64,000 bases of DNA, taken from Paraburkholderia gardini. Lineage in GTDB: Bacteria; Pseudomonadota; Gammaproteobacteria; Burkholderiales; Burkholderiaceae. A program made the position numbers and the translations under genes. Positions 17,644 to 27,932 of this stretch are shown one piece after another. Location of the stretch: contig NZ_CAJQYY010000003.1 of NCBI RefSeq assembly GCF_907164575.1, forward strand, positions 186,001-250,000, written 5' to 3'. Numbering within the stretch: position 1 is the stretch's first letter; each line of letters starts with the position of its first letter. The notes under the pieces are model-generated. The model searched no databases. It was not told the DNA's origin and saw only the letters and a program-made list of their open reading frames with translations.

Positions 17644-18321
17644 ATGAAGCTGCTGCTCATCGAAGACAATCCGACGCTCGCGCACTGGCTCGCGAAGATG
17701 CTCGAGCAGGAGTCGTTCGCGCTCGACGCCGTTCAGGACGGCGACGCCGCCGACCAGCTCCTGCGCACGAATCACTACGACGTCGTGCTGCTCGACCTGA
17801 ACCTGCCGAAGCTGTCGGGCAAGAATGTGCTGCGCCGCCTGCGCCAGCGCGGCGACGTGACGCCCGTGGTGATCCTGACCGCGAGCGGGTCGATCGACGA
17901 GAAAGTGGAACTGCTCGGCGCCGGCGCCGACGACTACCTCGTCAAGCCATTCGAAGTACGCGAACTGGTCGCGCGGATCAAGGTGCTGATCCGTCGGCAA
18001 ACGCCCTCGAAAGCAACCGAAGTGATCTGCGGCGACCTCACATTCGATATCGACACGCGCCAGTTCACGCTGCGGGGCGCGCCGCTCAACGTGACGCCGC
18101 GCGAGCGCACGGTGCTCGAAACGCTGATCCTGCGGCTCGGCAAGACAGTGTCCAAACCGGCGCTGGTCGATGCGATCTTCACGCTCTCCGACGAGCCGAG
18201 CGAGGACGCCGTCGAGATCTATATCTCGCGGCTGCGCAAGAAGCTCGACGGCAGTTCGGCGGCGATCGTCACGCTGCGCGGGCTCGGCTACCTGCTGCGC
18301 AAGAAAGAAGATGACCAATAG
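17644..18321 (+). CDS. OmpR-family response regulator, TctD-like
   Basis: A 225-aa response regulator. The receiver domain has D8 and the phospho-acceptor D51 ('VVLLDLNLPKLSG') and the conserved Lys in 'DDYLVKPFE'. The C-terminal winged helix (about 125-220) includes 'EIYISRLRKKL' and 'VTLRGLGYLL'. The sequence most resembles TctD, which controls tricarboxylate transport. Start at 17644 (MKLLLIEDN) is the canonical opening. It overlaps the kinase gene by 11 bases, so the two proteins are co-produced. The divergent ABC importer 235 bases away is a plausible target. Confidence 0.9.
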   Translation: MKLLLIEDNPTLAHWLAKMLEQESFALDAVQDGDAADQLLRTNHYDVVLLDLNLPKLSGKNVLRRLRQRGDVTPVVILTASGSIDEKVELLGAGADDYLVKPFEVRELVARIKVLIRRQTPSKATEVICGDLTFDIDTRQFTLRGAPLNVTPRERTVLETLILRLGKTVSKPALVDAIFTLSDEPSEDAVEIYISRLRKKLDGSSAAIVTLRGLGYLLRKKEDDQ

Positions 18322-19708
18322 CCTGCGCATGCGCCTGCTGTGGTGGCTGCTCGTGCCGCTCGCGCTGTACGTGTTCGTCACCGGCAAGGCGGAGTTCGAC
18401 AACGCGCGGCACACGGCCGATCTGGTGCAGGACAACCAGCTGGTGTCGTCGGCGCGGATGATCGCGGGTGAAGTGGAATGGGTCGATGGCTTTCTGCGCG
18501 TCGACGTGCCGCCGGCGGCGCTCGAAGTGTTCGTCTCGCCGTATCACGATCAGGTGTTCTATCGCGTGACCGTCGAAGACGGCCAGCTGCTCGCCGGTAC
18601 GCCTGATTTTCCGGGCAACCCGTCGCCGGTTGCGTCGGGAAATCCGACGTTCTACGACGCCAGCCGTGACGGCGACGCCGTGCGCGCCGTCGCTTTCGTC
18701 CGGCAAATGTACGACAACGGCGCGACGCGGCGCGTGCTGGTGTCGGTCGGCAAGACCGTGCGCTCGCGCGACGCGATGGCGCAGCAACTGTGGCAACCGC
18801 AACTCGTGCGGCAGATCGAGATGATCGTGCTGGCGGTGGCGCTCGTGTGCATCGGCCTCACGTTCGAGCTGCGGCCGCTGATGAAGGTGAAGGACGACGT
18901 CACCGACCGCGATCCGATGCAGCTCGCGCCGATTCGCGTCGAACGGCTCCATACGGAACTGCGGCCGATCGTCGACGCCATCAATCAATGCATCGCGCGC
19001 CTCGGCGTGCAGGTGGCCGCGCAACGGCGCTTCATCGCGGATGCCGCGCATCAGCTGCGCACCCCGCTCACGTTGCTTGGAACCCAGCTGCAGTTCGCGC
19101 GCCAGCACGGCGGCATCGAGCCCGGGCTCGCCGAAGCGCTCGCGGCGATGCACCGGAGCAACCGCTCGATGGTAGGCCTCACCAACAAGCTGCTACTGCT
19201 CGCGCAGGCCGAGGCGGCCGACTACACGCGGCTCGCGAGCGAACCCGCCGACCTGGCCGCGATTGCGAAAGACGTGGCCGAAGACCTGGCGCTCCTTGCG
19301 CAGGCGCGGGAAATCGACCTGGGGGCCGAACTCGATGGACCGGCGCCGGTGACCGGCCATCCGGGATTGCTGGCGGCGCTGGTCGCGAACCTCGCTGAAA
19401 ACGCGATCCGCTATACGCAGGCAGGCGGCCATGTGACGGTGGCCGTGCGCACCGAAGGCGCGACGGTCACGCTGATGGTATCGGACGACGGACCTGGCAT
19501 TGCACCCGAAGCGCGCAGCCGGGTGTTCGAGCCGTTCTACCGTGCCTCGGCCGATACCGAAGGCACCGGCCTTGGCCTTGCGATTGTCCGCGAGATCGTG
19601 CAGGCGCACCGCGGCGAGATCACGCTCGAACCCGGCGCGGGTGGCCGCGGCGTGACCGCGACCGTGACGCTGGCCGCCGCGCACAGCCCGGCGCCACCCG
19701 GGGCATGA
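18311..19708 (+). CDS. TctE-like membrane sensor histidine kinase
   Basis: A 465-aa kinase. A transmembrane helix lies near residues 8-25 and a second near 165-190, bracketing a periplasmic sensor domain of about 140 residues. The dimerisation domain has 'FIADAAHQLRTPL' with the phospho-accepting His. The ATPase domain has the N box 'LVANLAENAIRYTQ', G1 'VSDDGPGIAPEARSR' and G2 'GTGLGLAIVREIVQAH'. The start at 18311 lies inside the end of the regulator gene. The TctE-type sensor suggests an organic-acid-like signal, but the ligand is not determined. Confidence 0.9.
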   Translation: MTNSLRMRLLWWLLVPLALYVFVTGKAEFDNARHTADLVQDNQLVSSARMIAGEVEWVDGFLRVDVPPAALEVFVSPYHDQVFYRVTVEDGQLLAGTPDFPGNPSPVASGNPTFYDASRDGDAVRAVAFVRQMYDNGATRRVLVSVGKTVRSRDAMAQQLWQPQLVRQIEMIVLAVALVCIGLTFELRPLMKVKDDVTDRDPMQLAPIRVERLHTELRPIVDAINQCIARLGVQVAAQRRFIADAAHQLRTPLTLLGTQLQFARQHGGIEPGLAEALAAMHRSNRSMVGLTNKLLLLAQAEAADYTRLASEPADLAAIAKDVAEDLALLAQAREIDLGAELDGPAPVTGHPGLLAALVANLAENAIRYTQAGGHVTVAVRTEGATVTLMVSDDGPGIAPEARSRVFEPFYRASADTEGTGLGLAIVREIVQAHRGEITLEPGAGGRGVTATVTLAAAHSPAPPGA

Positions 19709-19729
19709 CCCCGGACGCCGCGTGCGGGC

Positions 19730-20341
19730 TCAGTTCGACGGCACGGTATCGATGAACGACTGGCGCAGCGACAGCTTCTGGAAGTGCCGGTCGAGATCGG
19801 GGTACGTGTCGCGCCAGTTCAGCTCGGGCATGCGGAAATCCAGATAGCCGAGCGCACAGCCCACCGCGATGTCCGCGAGCGTGTAGTGATTGCCGGTACA
19901 CCAGGTCTTGCTGCCGAGCCCGCGCGACATCGCCGCCAGACCGTCGTCGATCTTGTGCCGCTGCCGCGCAATCCAGGCTTCGCTGCGATGCTCTTGCGCG
20001 CGCTGCGTGCTTTCGAGACGGATCAGCACGACGGCGTCGAGCATGCCGTCCGCCAGCGCCTCCCAGCAACGCACCTCGATCCGCTCGCGACCCGACTGCG
20101 GAATCAGCTTGCCGACCGGCGACAGCGTATCGACGTACTCGCAGATCACGCGCGAATCGAAGACCGCTTCGCCGTCGTCCATCACGAGACACGGCACCTT
20201 GCCGAGCGGGTTGAAGGTGTGAATCGTGGTTTCCGGCACCCAGACGTTCTCGAGCACCAGCTGATAGTCGATCTTCTTTTCGGCGAGCACGATCCGCGCC
20301 TTGCGGACAAACGGACTGCCGAACGAACCAATGAGTTTCAT
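19730..20341 (-). CDS. Glutathione S-transferase family protein
   Basis: A 203-aa GST. The thioredoxin-fold N-terminus starts 'MKLIGSFGSPFVRKARIVL' with a serine-type active site (SPFVRK), and 'NPLGKVPCLVMDDG' contains the cis-proline of the glutathione site followed by 'AVFDSRVICEYVD'. The helical C-terminal domain includes 'YTLADIAVGCALGYLDFR'. The layout resembles E. coli YibF. YibF-type proteins bind glutathione, but their physiological substrate is not settled. Divergent from pepP; a 22-bp perfect palindrome lies in the shared upstream region. Confidence 0.9.
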   Translation of the reverse strand: MKLIGSFGSPFVRKARIVLAEKKIDYQLVLENVWVPETTIHTFNPLGKVPCLVMDDGEAVFDSRVICEYVDTLSPVGKLIPQSGRERIEVRCWEALADGMLDAVVLIRLESTQRAQEHRSEAWIARQRHKIDDGLAAMSRGLGSKTWCTGNHYTLADIAVGCALGYLDFRMPELNWRDTYPDLDRHFQKLSLRQSFIDTVPSN

Positions 20342-20456
20342 GACACTGCCCTGTTTGGAATCCGGCGGAAGTATAACGTCGGTTTGCGTCGATCCCGGCG
20401 CCGCCCGGCGTCTTGTGATGCGCGCCGCACAGCGCTGTGGACGGATTGCAACATTG

Positions 20457-20478
20457 CGCCTCCGGCGCGCCGGAGGCG
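20457..20478. promoter_or_regulatory. 22-bp perfect palindrome between GST and pepP
   Basis: Each arm is CGCCTCCGGCG, with no central spacer. It sits in the divergent upstream region, about 70 bases from the pepP start and 115 from the GST start. It could be a regulator site or just a GC-rich cruciform; no T run follows on either strand. Confidence 0.4.
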
Positions 20479-20535
20479 AGCTGGCCGGATGGCTAACGCA
20501 GTGCCCGCGTGCCGGCCTCCCCGGGCATTGGGCGC

Positions 20536-20541
20536 TACAAT
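20536..20541 (+). promoter_or_regulatory. Putative -10 box of pepP
   Basis: TACAAT ending six bases ahead of the ATG at 20548, predicting a message that starts at or near the start codon. The -35 position is not recognisable. Confidence 0.35.
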
Positions 20542-20547
20542 CGCACG

Positions 20548-21972
20548 ATGAACCTGCTGACCGAACCCCAGATTGCCGTCGACGTCTACCGCAAGCGCCG
20601 CGAACGCGTGCTCGCCACGCTGCGCGCGAACGGCGGGGGCGTCGCCATCGTGCCCACGGCGCCCGAGGCGCTACGCAACCGTGACGCCGACTATCCGTAC
20701 CGGCACGACAGCTATTTCTATTATCTGACAGGTTTCACGGAGCCCGAAGCGCTGCTCGTGCTGGACGCGAGCGCCGGGCCGGATGCACCCGCGTCGATCC
20801 TCTTCTGTCGCGCGAAGAACGTCGAGCGCGAAACATGGGAGGGCTTTCGCTTCGGGCCCGAAGGCGCACGCGAGGCGTTTGGGTTCGATGCGGCTTTCGC
20901 CTTCGACGAAATCGACGCGCAACTGCCGCGTGTGATCGCGAACAAGCCCGCGCTGCATTACGCGCTCGGCGCTTCGGCGACGCTCGACGGCCAGGTGCGC
21001 GGCTGGCTCGAAGCCGTGCGCGCCCAGGGCCGCAGCGGCGTGAGCGCGCCCGCGGCGATTCACGACCTGCTGCCCGTGCTCGACGAAATGCGTCTCTTCA
21101 AGGATGCGCACGAGCTCGCGATCATGCGTCGTGCCGGCCAGATTTCGGCCGAAGCCCACCGCCGGGCGATGGCCGCCTGCCGGCCTGGCGTGCGCGAGTA
21201 CGAACTCGAAGCGGAGCTGCTCTACACGTTCCGCAAGCACGGTGCGCAGGCGCCGGCGTATGGCTCGATCGTCGCGGCAGGCGCGAACGCGTGCGTGCTG
21301 CACTACCCCGCCGGCAACGCGATCGCGCAGGAAAACGACCTGATCCTGATCGATGCCGCGTGCGAACTCGACGGCTATGCGTCCGACATCACACGCACGT
21401 TTCCCGCCAGCGGAAAATTCACGCCGGCTCAGCGCGAGCTGTACGACATCGTGCTCGCCGCACAGCAGGCGGCAATCGACGCCACACGCCCAGGCGCGAC
21501 GTTCGACGCGCCGCACCAGGCGGCCTTGCGCGTGCTGTCGCAAGGCCTGCTGGATACGGGCATCCTCGACCGCGGGCTCTTTGCCAGCGTCGACGAAGTC
21601 ATCGCCGGGCGCGCCTACGCGCCGTTCTACATGCACCGCACCGGTCACTGGATCGGCATGGACGTGCACGATTGCGGCGACTACCGGGAACGCGGCGCAC
21701 CGCCGGACGAAACCGGCGCGCTGCCGTGGCGCATCCTGCAGCCGTCGATGACGCTGACGATCGAACCGGGTCTCTACATCCGCGCGTCGGACGCGGTGCC
21801 CGAGCGCTACTGGAACATCGGCATCCGCATTGAAGACGACGCGGTCGTCACCGAAACGGGCTGTGAACTGCTGACACGCGACGTGCCGGTCAAGGCGGAC
21901 GAGATCGAGGCGCTGATGCAGGCCGCGCAGGTCGGCGCGGCCGAGGACAGGAACGCAAGGAAGCGGCACTAA
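20548..21972 (+). CDS. pepP: Xaa-Pro aminopeptidase (aminopeptidase P)
   Basis: A 474-aa M24 metallopeptidase that removes N-terminal residues preceding proline. The creatinase-like N-terminal domain runs to about residue 175. The catalytic pita-bread domain shows the two-metal ligands: Asp pair in 'LIDAACELDGYASDITRTF', His in 'HRTGHWIGMDVHD', and Glu residues in 'LTIEPGLYI' and 'GIRIEDDAVVTE'. Start at 20548 (MNLLTEPQ) fits the family. The flavin monooxygenase gene begins at the next base after the stop, matching the pepP-ubiH order of E. coli. Confidence 0.94.
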   Translation: MNLLTEPQIAVDVYRKRRERVLATLRANGGGVAIVPTAPEALRNRDADYPYRHDSYFYYLTGFTEPEALLVLDASAGPDAPASILFCRAKNVERETWEGFRFGPEGAREAFGFDAAFAFDEIDAQLPRVIANKPALHYALGASATLDGQVRGWLEAVRAQGRSGVSAPAAIHDLLPVLDEMRLFKDAHELAIMRRAGQISAEAHRRAMAACRPGVREYELEAELLYTFRKHGAQAPAYGSIVAAGANACVLHYPAGNAIAQENDLILIDAACELDGYASDITRTFPASGKFTPAQRELYDIVLAAQQAAIDATRPGATFDAPHQAALRVLSQGLLDTGILDRGLFASVDEVIAGRAYAPFYMHRTGHWIGMDVHDCGDYRERGAPPDETGALPWRILQPSMTLTIEPGLYIRASDAVPERYWNIGIRIEDDAVVTETGCELLTRDVPVKADEIEALMQAAQVGAAEDRNARKRH

Positions 21973-23178
21973 ATGAATGAAGTAGCGCAACCGTCGACGC
22001 AACCGGCAACGGAATCGCCGTTCGATTTCGACATCACCATCGTGGGCGCGGGCCCGGTCGGCCTCGCGCTGGCGGGCTGGCTCTCGCGGCGCAGCGCGAC
22101 ACGCGCGCTTTCCGTCGCGCTGATCGACGCACGCGAGCCCGGCGATGCCGTGTCCGACCCGCGCGCGATCGCGGTGTCGCAAGGCAGCCGGATGATCCTC
22201 GAGCCGCTGCGCTGGCCCGGCGACGCCACGGCGATCCAGCGGATTCACGTGTCGCAGCGCGGTCACTTCGGTCGCGCGGTCATCGATCACACTGAGCATG
22301 ACCTGCCCGCGCTCGGCTATGTGCTGCGCTATGGCTCGATCGTGCATGCGCTCGCTGACACCGTGCGCGAAACGCCCGTGCACTGGCTGCGTTCCACGTC
22401 CGCGCTGCCGTCCACGCAGGAGCACGACGGCGTCACGTTGCCGCTGGAAAGCGCGCACGTGAAACACACGGTGCGCACGCGGATTCTCGTCAACGCGGAA
22501 GGCGGCCTCTATCACGAGCAGAAAAGCGGTAACGGCACCTCGCGCGACTACGGGCAAACAGCGCTGGTCGGCACAGTCACGGTGTCGGCGCCGCAGCCGC
22601 ACGTCGCGTGGGAACGCTTCACCCCGGGCGGCCCGATTGCGTTGCTGCCGATGGGCGGCGTGCGCGGCGCGGATTACGCGCTCGTCTGGTGCTGCTCGCC
22701 GGATGAAGCCGCCCGCCTCGCGCAACTCGACGACGCCGCACTCCTGCAGGCGCTCGGCGCGGCGTTTGGCGACCGCATGGGCGCCTTCACGCAGATCAAG
22801 GGCCGCGCGTCGTTCCCGCTCGGCCTGAATGCCGTCGATACGCTCGTCAAGGGCCGCGTCGTCGCAATCGGCAACGCCGCGCAGACACTGCATCCGGTCG
22901 CAGGACAAGGCCTGAATCTGGGCTTGCGCGATGCACACGCGCTTGTCGACGCGCTCGCGCAGCACGGCGCCACGCCGCTGGCGCTGGCCGCGTTCGCGGC
23001 GCGCCGCGCGCTGGACCGACGTCTGACGATCGGCGCCACCGACACGCTCGCGCGCCTCTTCACCGTCGACTTCCCGCCGCTCGCCACGCTACGCGGGCTC
23101 GCGCTCACCGCGCTTGAATTCCTGCCGCCGGTCAAGACCGCCCTCGCGCGGCAAATGATGTTCGGCCAGCGCCGCTGA
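21973..23178 (+). CDS. ubiH: UbiH/UbiF/VisC-family FAD monooxygenase (ubiquinone biosynthesis)
   Basis: A 401-aa flavoprotein. It has the FAD Rossmann motif 'ITIVGAGPVGLALAGWLSR' near residues 20-38 and the family signature 'HPVAGQGLNLGLRDAHALVD' near 311-330, preceded by 'VAIGNAAQ' in the GD-type second FAD motif (here GN). Enzymes of this group hydroxylate the ubiquinone ring. Position directly after pepP argues for UbiH, but UbiF or UbiI roles cannot be excluded from sequence alone. The gene abuts the pepP stop codon and must be co-transcribed. Confidence 0.85.
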   Translation: MNEVAQPSTQPATESPFDFDITIVGAGPVGLALAGWLSRRSATRALSVALIDAREPGDAVSDPRAIAVSQGSRMILEPLRWPGDATAIQRIHVSQRGHFGRAVIDHTEHDLPALGYVLRYGSIVHALADTVRETPVHWLRSTSALPSTQEHDGVTLPLESAHVKHTVRTRILVNAEGGLYHEQKSGNGTSRDYGQTALVGTVTVSAPQPHVAWERFTPGGPIALLPMGGVRGADYALVWCCSPDEAARLAQLDDAALLQALGAAFGDRMGAFTQIKGRASFPLGLNAVDTLVKGRVVAIGNAAQTLHPVAGQGLNLGLRDAHALVDALAQHGATPLALAAFAARRALDRRLTIGATDTLARLFTVDFPPLATLRGLALTALEFLPPVKTALARQMMFGQRR

Positions 23179-23303
23179 GTGCCGGCGCGGCCCGCGCGCC
23201 CGGTGGGCCGCGGGCGCGGCACCGGTCGATGGCGAAGGCGCTTTCATAAAAGATTTAATGGCTTACGTCTGAGGCAAGTCGTCTGTCAGGAACCCGTTAA
23301 CGG

Positions 23304-23309
23304 TAAAAT
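23304..23309 (+). promoter_or_regulatory. Putative -10 box of the dusB-fis operon
   Basis: TAAAAT inside a small inverted repeat (AACGG...CCGTT). Transcription would begin near 23316, leaving about 60 bases before dusB. No clear -35. Confidence 0.35.
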
Positions 23310-23374
23310 AGCCGTTTTCCTACGTACTTCGTCATCGCGCGGATCGGCCCCGATCGCGCGGGAACGCTTCGGTC

Positions 23375-24430
23375 ATGCCCATTCTCGGCTCGCACAATCT
23401 GCGCAATAACCTGTTCGTCGCCCCGATGGCCGGCGTGACGGACCGGCCGTTTCGCCAGCTGTGCAAACGGCTGGGCGCGGGCTATGCCGTCTCGGAGATG
23501 GTGGCGTCGAACGCGCAGTTGTGGAAAAGCGAGAAAACCCTGCGCCGCGCGAACCACGCGGGCGAAGTCGAGCCGATCGCCGTGCAGATCGCCGGCGCCG
23601 ATCCGGCGATGATGGCCGAAGCGGCGCGCTACAACGTGGCGAACGGCGCGCAGATCATCGACATCAACATGGGCTGTCCGGCCAAGAAGGTGTGCAACGT
23701 CGCCGCCGGCTCCGCGCTGCTGCAAAACGAACCGCTGGTGCAGCAGATCGTCGAGGCCGTCGTGGGCGCGGTGGGCACCGGCCCCGATGCGGTGCCGGTC
23801 ACGCTGAAAATCCGCACGGGCTGGAACCGCGACAACCGGAATGCGCTCAACATCGCGCGGCTCGCCGAAAACGCGGGCATCTCGATGCTGACGGTACACG
23901 GCCGCACGCGCGCCGACCTGTATCACGGCGACGCCGAATACGAGACCATCGCCGCCGTGAAAGGCGCGGTGCGTATTCCGGTGGTGGCGAACGGCGACAT
24001 CGCCACGCCGCAAAAGGCGCGCGACGTGCTGGCCATCACAGGTGCCGATGCCATCATGATCGGCCGCGCGGCACAGGGTCGCCCGTGGCTCTTCCGTGAG
24101 ATCGAACATTTCCTGCAGACGGGCGAACTGCTGCCGCCCCCGCGTATCGACGAGATCCAGCAGGTGATGAACGAACACCTGGAAGATCACTACGCGTTCT
24201 ATGGCGAATTCACCGGGGTGCGCACTGCACGCAAGCATATCGGCTGGTACACTCGCGGCCTTTCTGGCGCCAATGTGTTCCGGCACCGTATGAATACGCT
24301 GGACACCACGCGCGAACAACTGCTCGCCGTCAACGAATTTTTCGACGCGCAGAAGGCGGTTTCCGACCGCCTGATCTACGTCGAGGACACCGTCGGCGAG
24401 CCGGACAATAACGACCGACTGGCAGCATGA
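23375..24430 (+). CDS. dusB: tRNA-dihydrouridine synthase B
   Basis: A 351-aa FMN enzyme that reduces uridines (U17 in E. coli) in tRNA. It opens 'IGSHNLRNNLFVAPMAGVTD' in spirit (MPILGSHNLRNN, then APMAGVTDRPF), with the catalytic Cys in 'NMGCPAKKVCNVAAGSALL' and the FMN phosphate-binding 'VVANGDIATPQKA'. Residues after about 245 form the helical tRNA-binding domain. The stop overlaps the fis start by four bases; the dusB-fis operon is conserved from Betaproteobacteria to enterics and couples Fis output to this promoter. Confidence 0.95.
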   Translation: MPILGSHNLRNNLFVAPMAGVTDRPFRQLCKRLGAGYAVSEMVASNAQLWKSEKTLRRANHAGEVEPIAVQIAGADPAMMAEAARYNVANGAQIIDINMGCPAKKVCNVAAGSALLQNEPLVQQIVEAVVGAVGTGPDAVPVTLKIRTGWNRDNRNALNIARLAENAGISMLTVHGRTRADLYHGDAEYETIAAVKGAVRIPVVANGDIATPQKARDVLAITGADAIMIGRAAQGRPWLFREIEHFLQTGELLPPPRIDEIQQVMNEHLEDHYAFYGEFTGVRTARKHIGWYTRGLSGANVFRHRMNTLDTTREQLLAVNEFFDAQKAVSDRLIYVEDTVGEPDNNDRLAA

Positions 24431-24660
24431 GCAGACACAACATCGAACGATGCGTCCGCGACAGCCTGGACATGTACTTCCAGGATCTCGACGGCTCGAA
24501 CCCGCACGATATTTACGACATGGTCGTGTCGTGCGTAGAAAAACCGATGCTCGAGGTGGTGCTCGAGCAGGCGGGCGGCAACCAGTCGCTGGCCGCCGAG
24601 TATCTCGGCATCAACCGCAATACGCTGCGCAAGAAGCTGCAACAGCACGGTTTGCTGTAG
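24427..24660 (+). CDS. fis: DNA-binding protein Fis
   Basis: A 77-aa nucleoid protein and regulator. The C-terminal helix-turn-helix is clear: 'GGNQSLAAEYLGINRNTLRK' at about residues 50-69, ending 'LQQHGLL'. It is shorter at the N-terminus than E. coli Fis (98 aa), lacking the mobile beta-hairpin arms that contact the Hin/Gin recombinases, as is usual in Betaproteobacteria. Start ATG overlaps the dusB stop (ATGA). Fis bends DNA and adjusts transcription with growth rate. Confidence 0.94.
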   Translation: MSRHNIERCVRDSLDMYFQDLDGSNPHDIYDMVVSCVEKPMLEVVLEQAGGNQSLAAEYLGINRNTLRKKLQQHGLL

Positions 24661-24714
24661 CGGGTTTGTCATAACTTCACGCGCCCCGTCACGTCTCTCC
24701 CCGGCTTTCTCATC

Positions 24715-26280
<1,566 letters not shown>

Positions 26281-26353
26281 TTCAGGCTGATTTGCCGGAA
26301 TCAACGGAACTGCCGGATGCGGCGGATGCTCCGGACATGACGGCCTGACCCGG

Positions 26354-26390
26354 AACGGCTCGACAGTTTTCCTGTCGGGCCGTTTTCTTT
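26354..26390 (+). terminator. Intrinsic terminator after purH
   Basis: A 13-bp stem with one G-U pair (26354-26366 with 2672-26384 in the form AACGGC...GCCGTT; right arm at 26372-26384), loop TTTTC, followed by TTCTTTT. Confidence 0.88.
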
Positions 26391-26536
26391 TGACCACACG
26401 CGATGCCGCCTTCGCCGGCACCCTGCACTTTCACATGTCCACCCTCGCGACATTTATTGCCACGCCGCCCACGCCACTGCCCGCTGTGCCGCCCGTTCGT
26501 TGTAGTATCGCAGGCACTTATTCCGCATCGCACCTC

Positions 26537-27079
26537 ATGAGAATTCTCGGCATCGACCCTGGTTTGCGCGTCACCGGCTTTGGCGTGATCGACCAGACCG
26601 GTCATCAGCTGACCTACGTCGCGAGCGGCGTCATCAAGACGGCCGATGCCGATCTGCCATCGCGGCTCGGCACGATCTTCGACGGTATCTCGACGCTCAT
26701 CCGTCAGCACACTCCCGATCAGTCCGCGATCGAAAAAGTGTTCGTCAACGTCAACCCGCAATCGACGCTGCTGCTGGGCCAGGCGCGTGGCGCGGCTATC
26801 TGCGGGCTCGTGGCGGGCGGCGTGCCGGTCTCCGAATACACCGCGCTGCAACTGAAGCAGGCGATAGTCGGCTACGGACGCGCCACCAAGGAGCAGATGC
26901 AGCAGATGGTCGCCCGCCTGCTGAACCTCTCCGGCGTGCCGGGCACCGACGCCGCCGATGCGCTCGGCATGGCGATCTGCCACGCGCACGGCGGCAGCAC
27001 GCTGAGCACGCTCGGCGGCCTCGCGCCTTCGCTGGCGAAGAAGGGGCTACGCGTGCGGCGTGGACGGCTCGTCGGTTGA
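26537..27079 (+). CDS. ruvC: Holliday junction endonuclease RuvC
   Basis: A 180-aa RNase H-fold resolvase. The first catalytic Asp is D7 in '[16 protein letters not shown]'; further acidic residues are in '[14 protein letters not shown]' and near the C-terminus '[16 protein letters not shown]'. Start at 26537 (MRILGIDPG) is the universal opening; the long frame upstream is not family-like. It is the first of the ruvC-ruvA-ruvB cluster, though about 150 bases separate it from ruvA, so a separate ruvA promoter is possible. Confidence 0.96.
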   Translation: MRILGIDPGLRVTGFGVIDQTGHQLTYVASGVIKTADADLPSRLGTIFDGISTLIRQHTPDQSAIEKVFVNVNPQSTLLLGQARGAAICGLVAGGVPVSEYTALQLKQAIVGYGRATKEQMQQMVARLLNLSGVPGTDAADALGMAICHAHGGSTLSTLGGLAPSLAKKGLRVRRGRLVG

Positions 27080-27230
27080 AGCGAAGCCACCGCTCTGTGC
27101 GTTCACCGACAGCGCAGGCGCGCCGCGATCGATCCACATTCGCACCGTTTCACCCGGGCCTTCACCGTAGCCATCCTGCCACCCGACACGCTGCGCTACA
27201 CTCGCGCTTTACTTCACCATCGAACTCACC

Positions 27231-27812
27231 ATGATCGGTCGCATTGCCGGCGTCCTGCTGGAAAAGAATCCGCCGCATCTGCTCGTCGACTGCAACGGCG
27301 TCGGCTACGAAGTCGACGTACCGATGAGCACGTTCTATAACCTGCCGGCAACCGGCGAGCGTGTGGTTCTTCTCACGCAGATGATTGTGCGGGAAGACGC
27401 GCAGCTGCTGTACGGCTTCGGCACCGCCCAGGAACGCACGACGTTCCGCGAGCTGCTGAAGATCAGCGGCATCGGCGCACGGATGGCGCTCGCGGTGCTC
27501 TCCGGCATGAGCGTTCACGAACTCGGCCAGACCGTCACGTTGCAGGACGCCGCGCGCCTCACACGCGTTCCTGGCATCGGCAAGAAAACGGCCGAACGCC
27601 TGCTGCTGGAACTAAAAGGCAAGCTGGGCGCCGATCTGGGTGCGATGGCGGGCGCGGCCTCGGCATCCGGTCACGCCAGCGATATCCTGAACGCACTGCT
27701 CGCATTGGGTTACTCCGAAAAAGAAGGATTGGCGGCCATCAAGAACGTGCCGGCCGGCGCCAGCGTTTCCGACGGCATCAAGCTTGCGCTGAAAGCATTG
27801 TCGAAGGGCTGA
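27231..27812 (+). CDS. ruvA: Holliday junction DNA helicase subunit RuvA
   Basis: A 193-aa junction-binding protein. Domain I begins '[20 protein letters not shown]'. The two helix-hairpin-helix motifs are in '[19 protein letters not shown]' and '[19 protein letters not shown]'. The C-terminal domain III ('[15 protein letters not shown]') binds RuvB. RuvA holds four-way junctions in the square form and loads RuvB for branch migration. It lies between ruvC and ruvB on the same strand, about 120 bases before ruvB. Confidence 0.96.
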   Translation: MIGRIAGVLLEKNPPHLLVDCNGVGYEVDVPMSTFYNLPATGERVVLLTQMIVREDAQLLYGFGTAQERTTFRELLKISGIGARMALAVLSGMSVHELGQTVTLQDAARLTRVPGIGKKTAERLLLELKGKLGADLGAMAGAASASGHASDILNALLALGYSEKEGLAAIKNVPAGASVSDGIKLALKALSKG

Positions 27813-27920
27813 CGCGGGTTGCGGACACACGTGCAGCGCGACGACGGTTAAAGCTTCGCACGTCGCCTCGCGCTGCGCACCCTGGCCGTTCGGCCAGCTT
27901 TCGCGGCGGGCATCGCGCGG

Positions 27921-27926
27921 TACAAT
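27921..27926 (+). promoter_or_regulatory. Putative -10 box of ruvB
   Basis: TACAAT ending six bases ahead of the ruvB ATG (27933). As for pepP and the Nudix gene, the predicted transcript would be leaderless. No consensus -35. Confidence 0.35.
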
Positions 27927-27932
27927 GTCCGC

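Noticed and set aside
20671..22965. 764-codon minus-strand frame opposite pepP and ubiH
   Set aside because: Spans two real genes on the other strand; Arg/His-rich with no motif.
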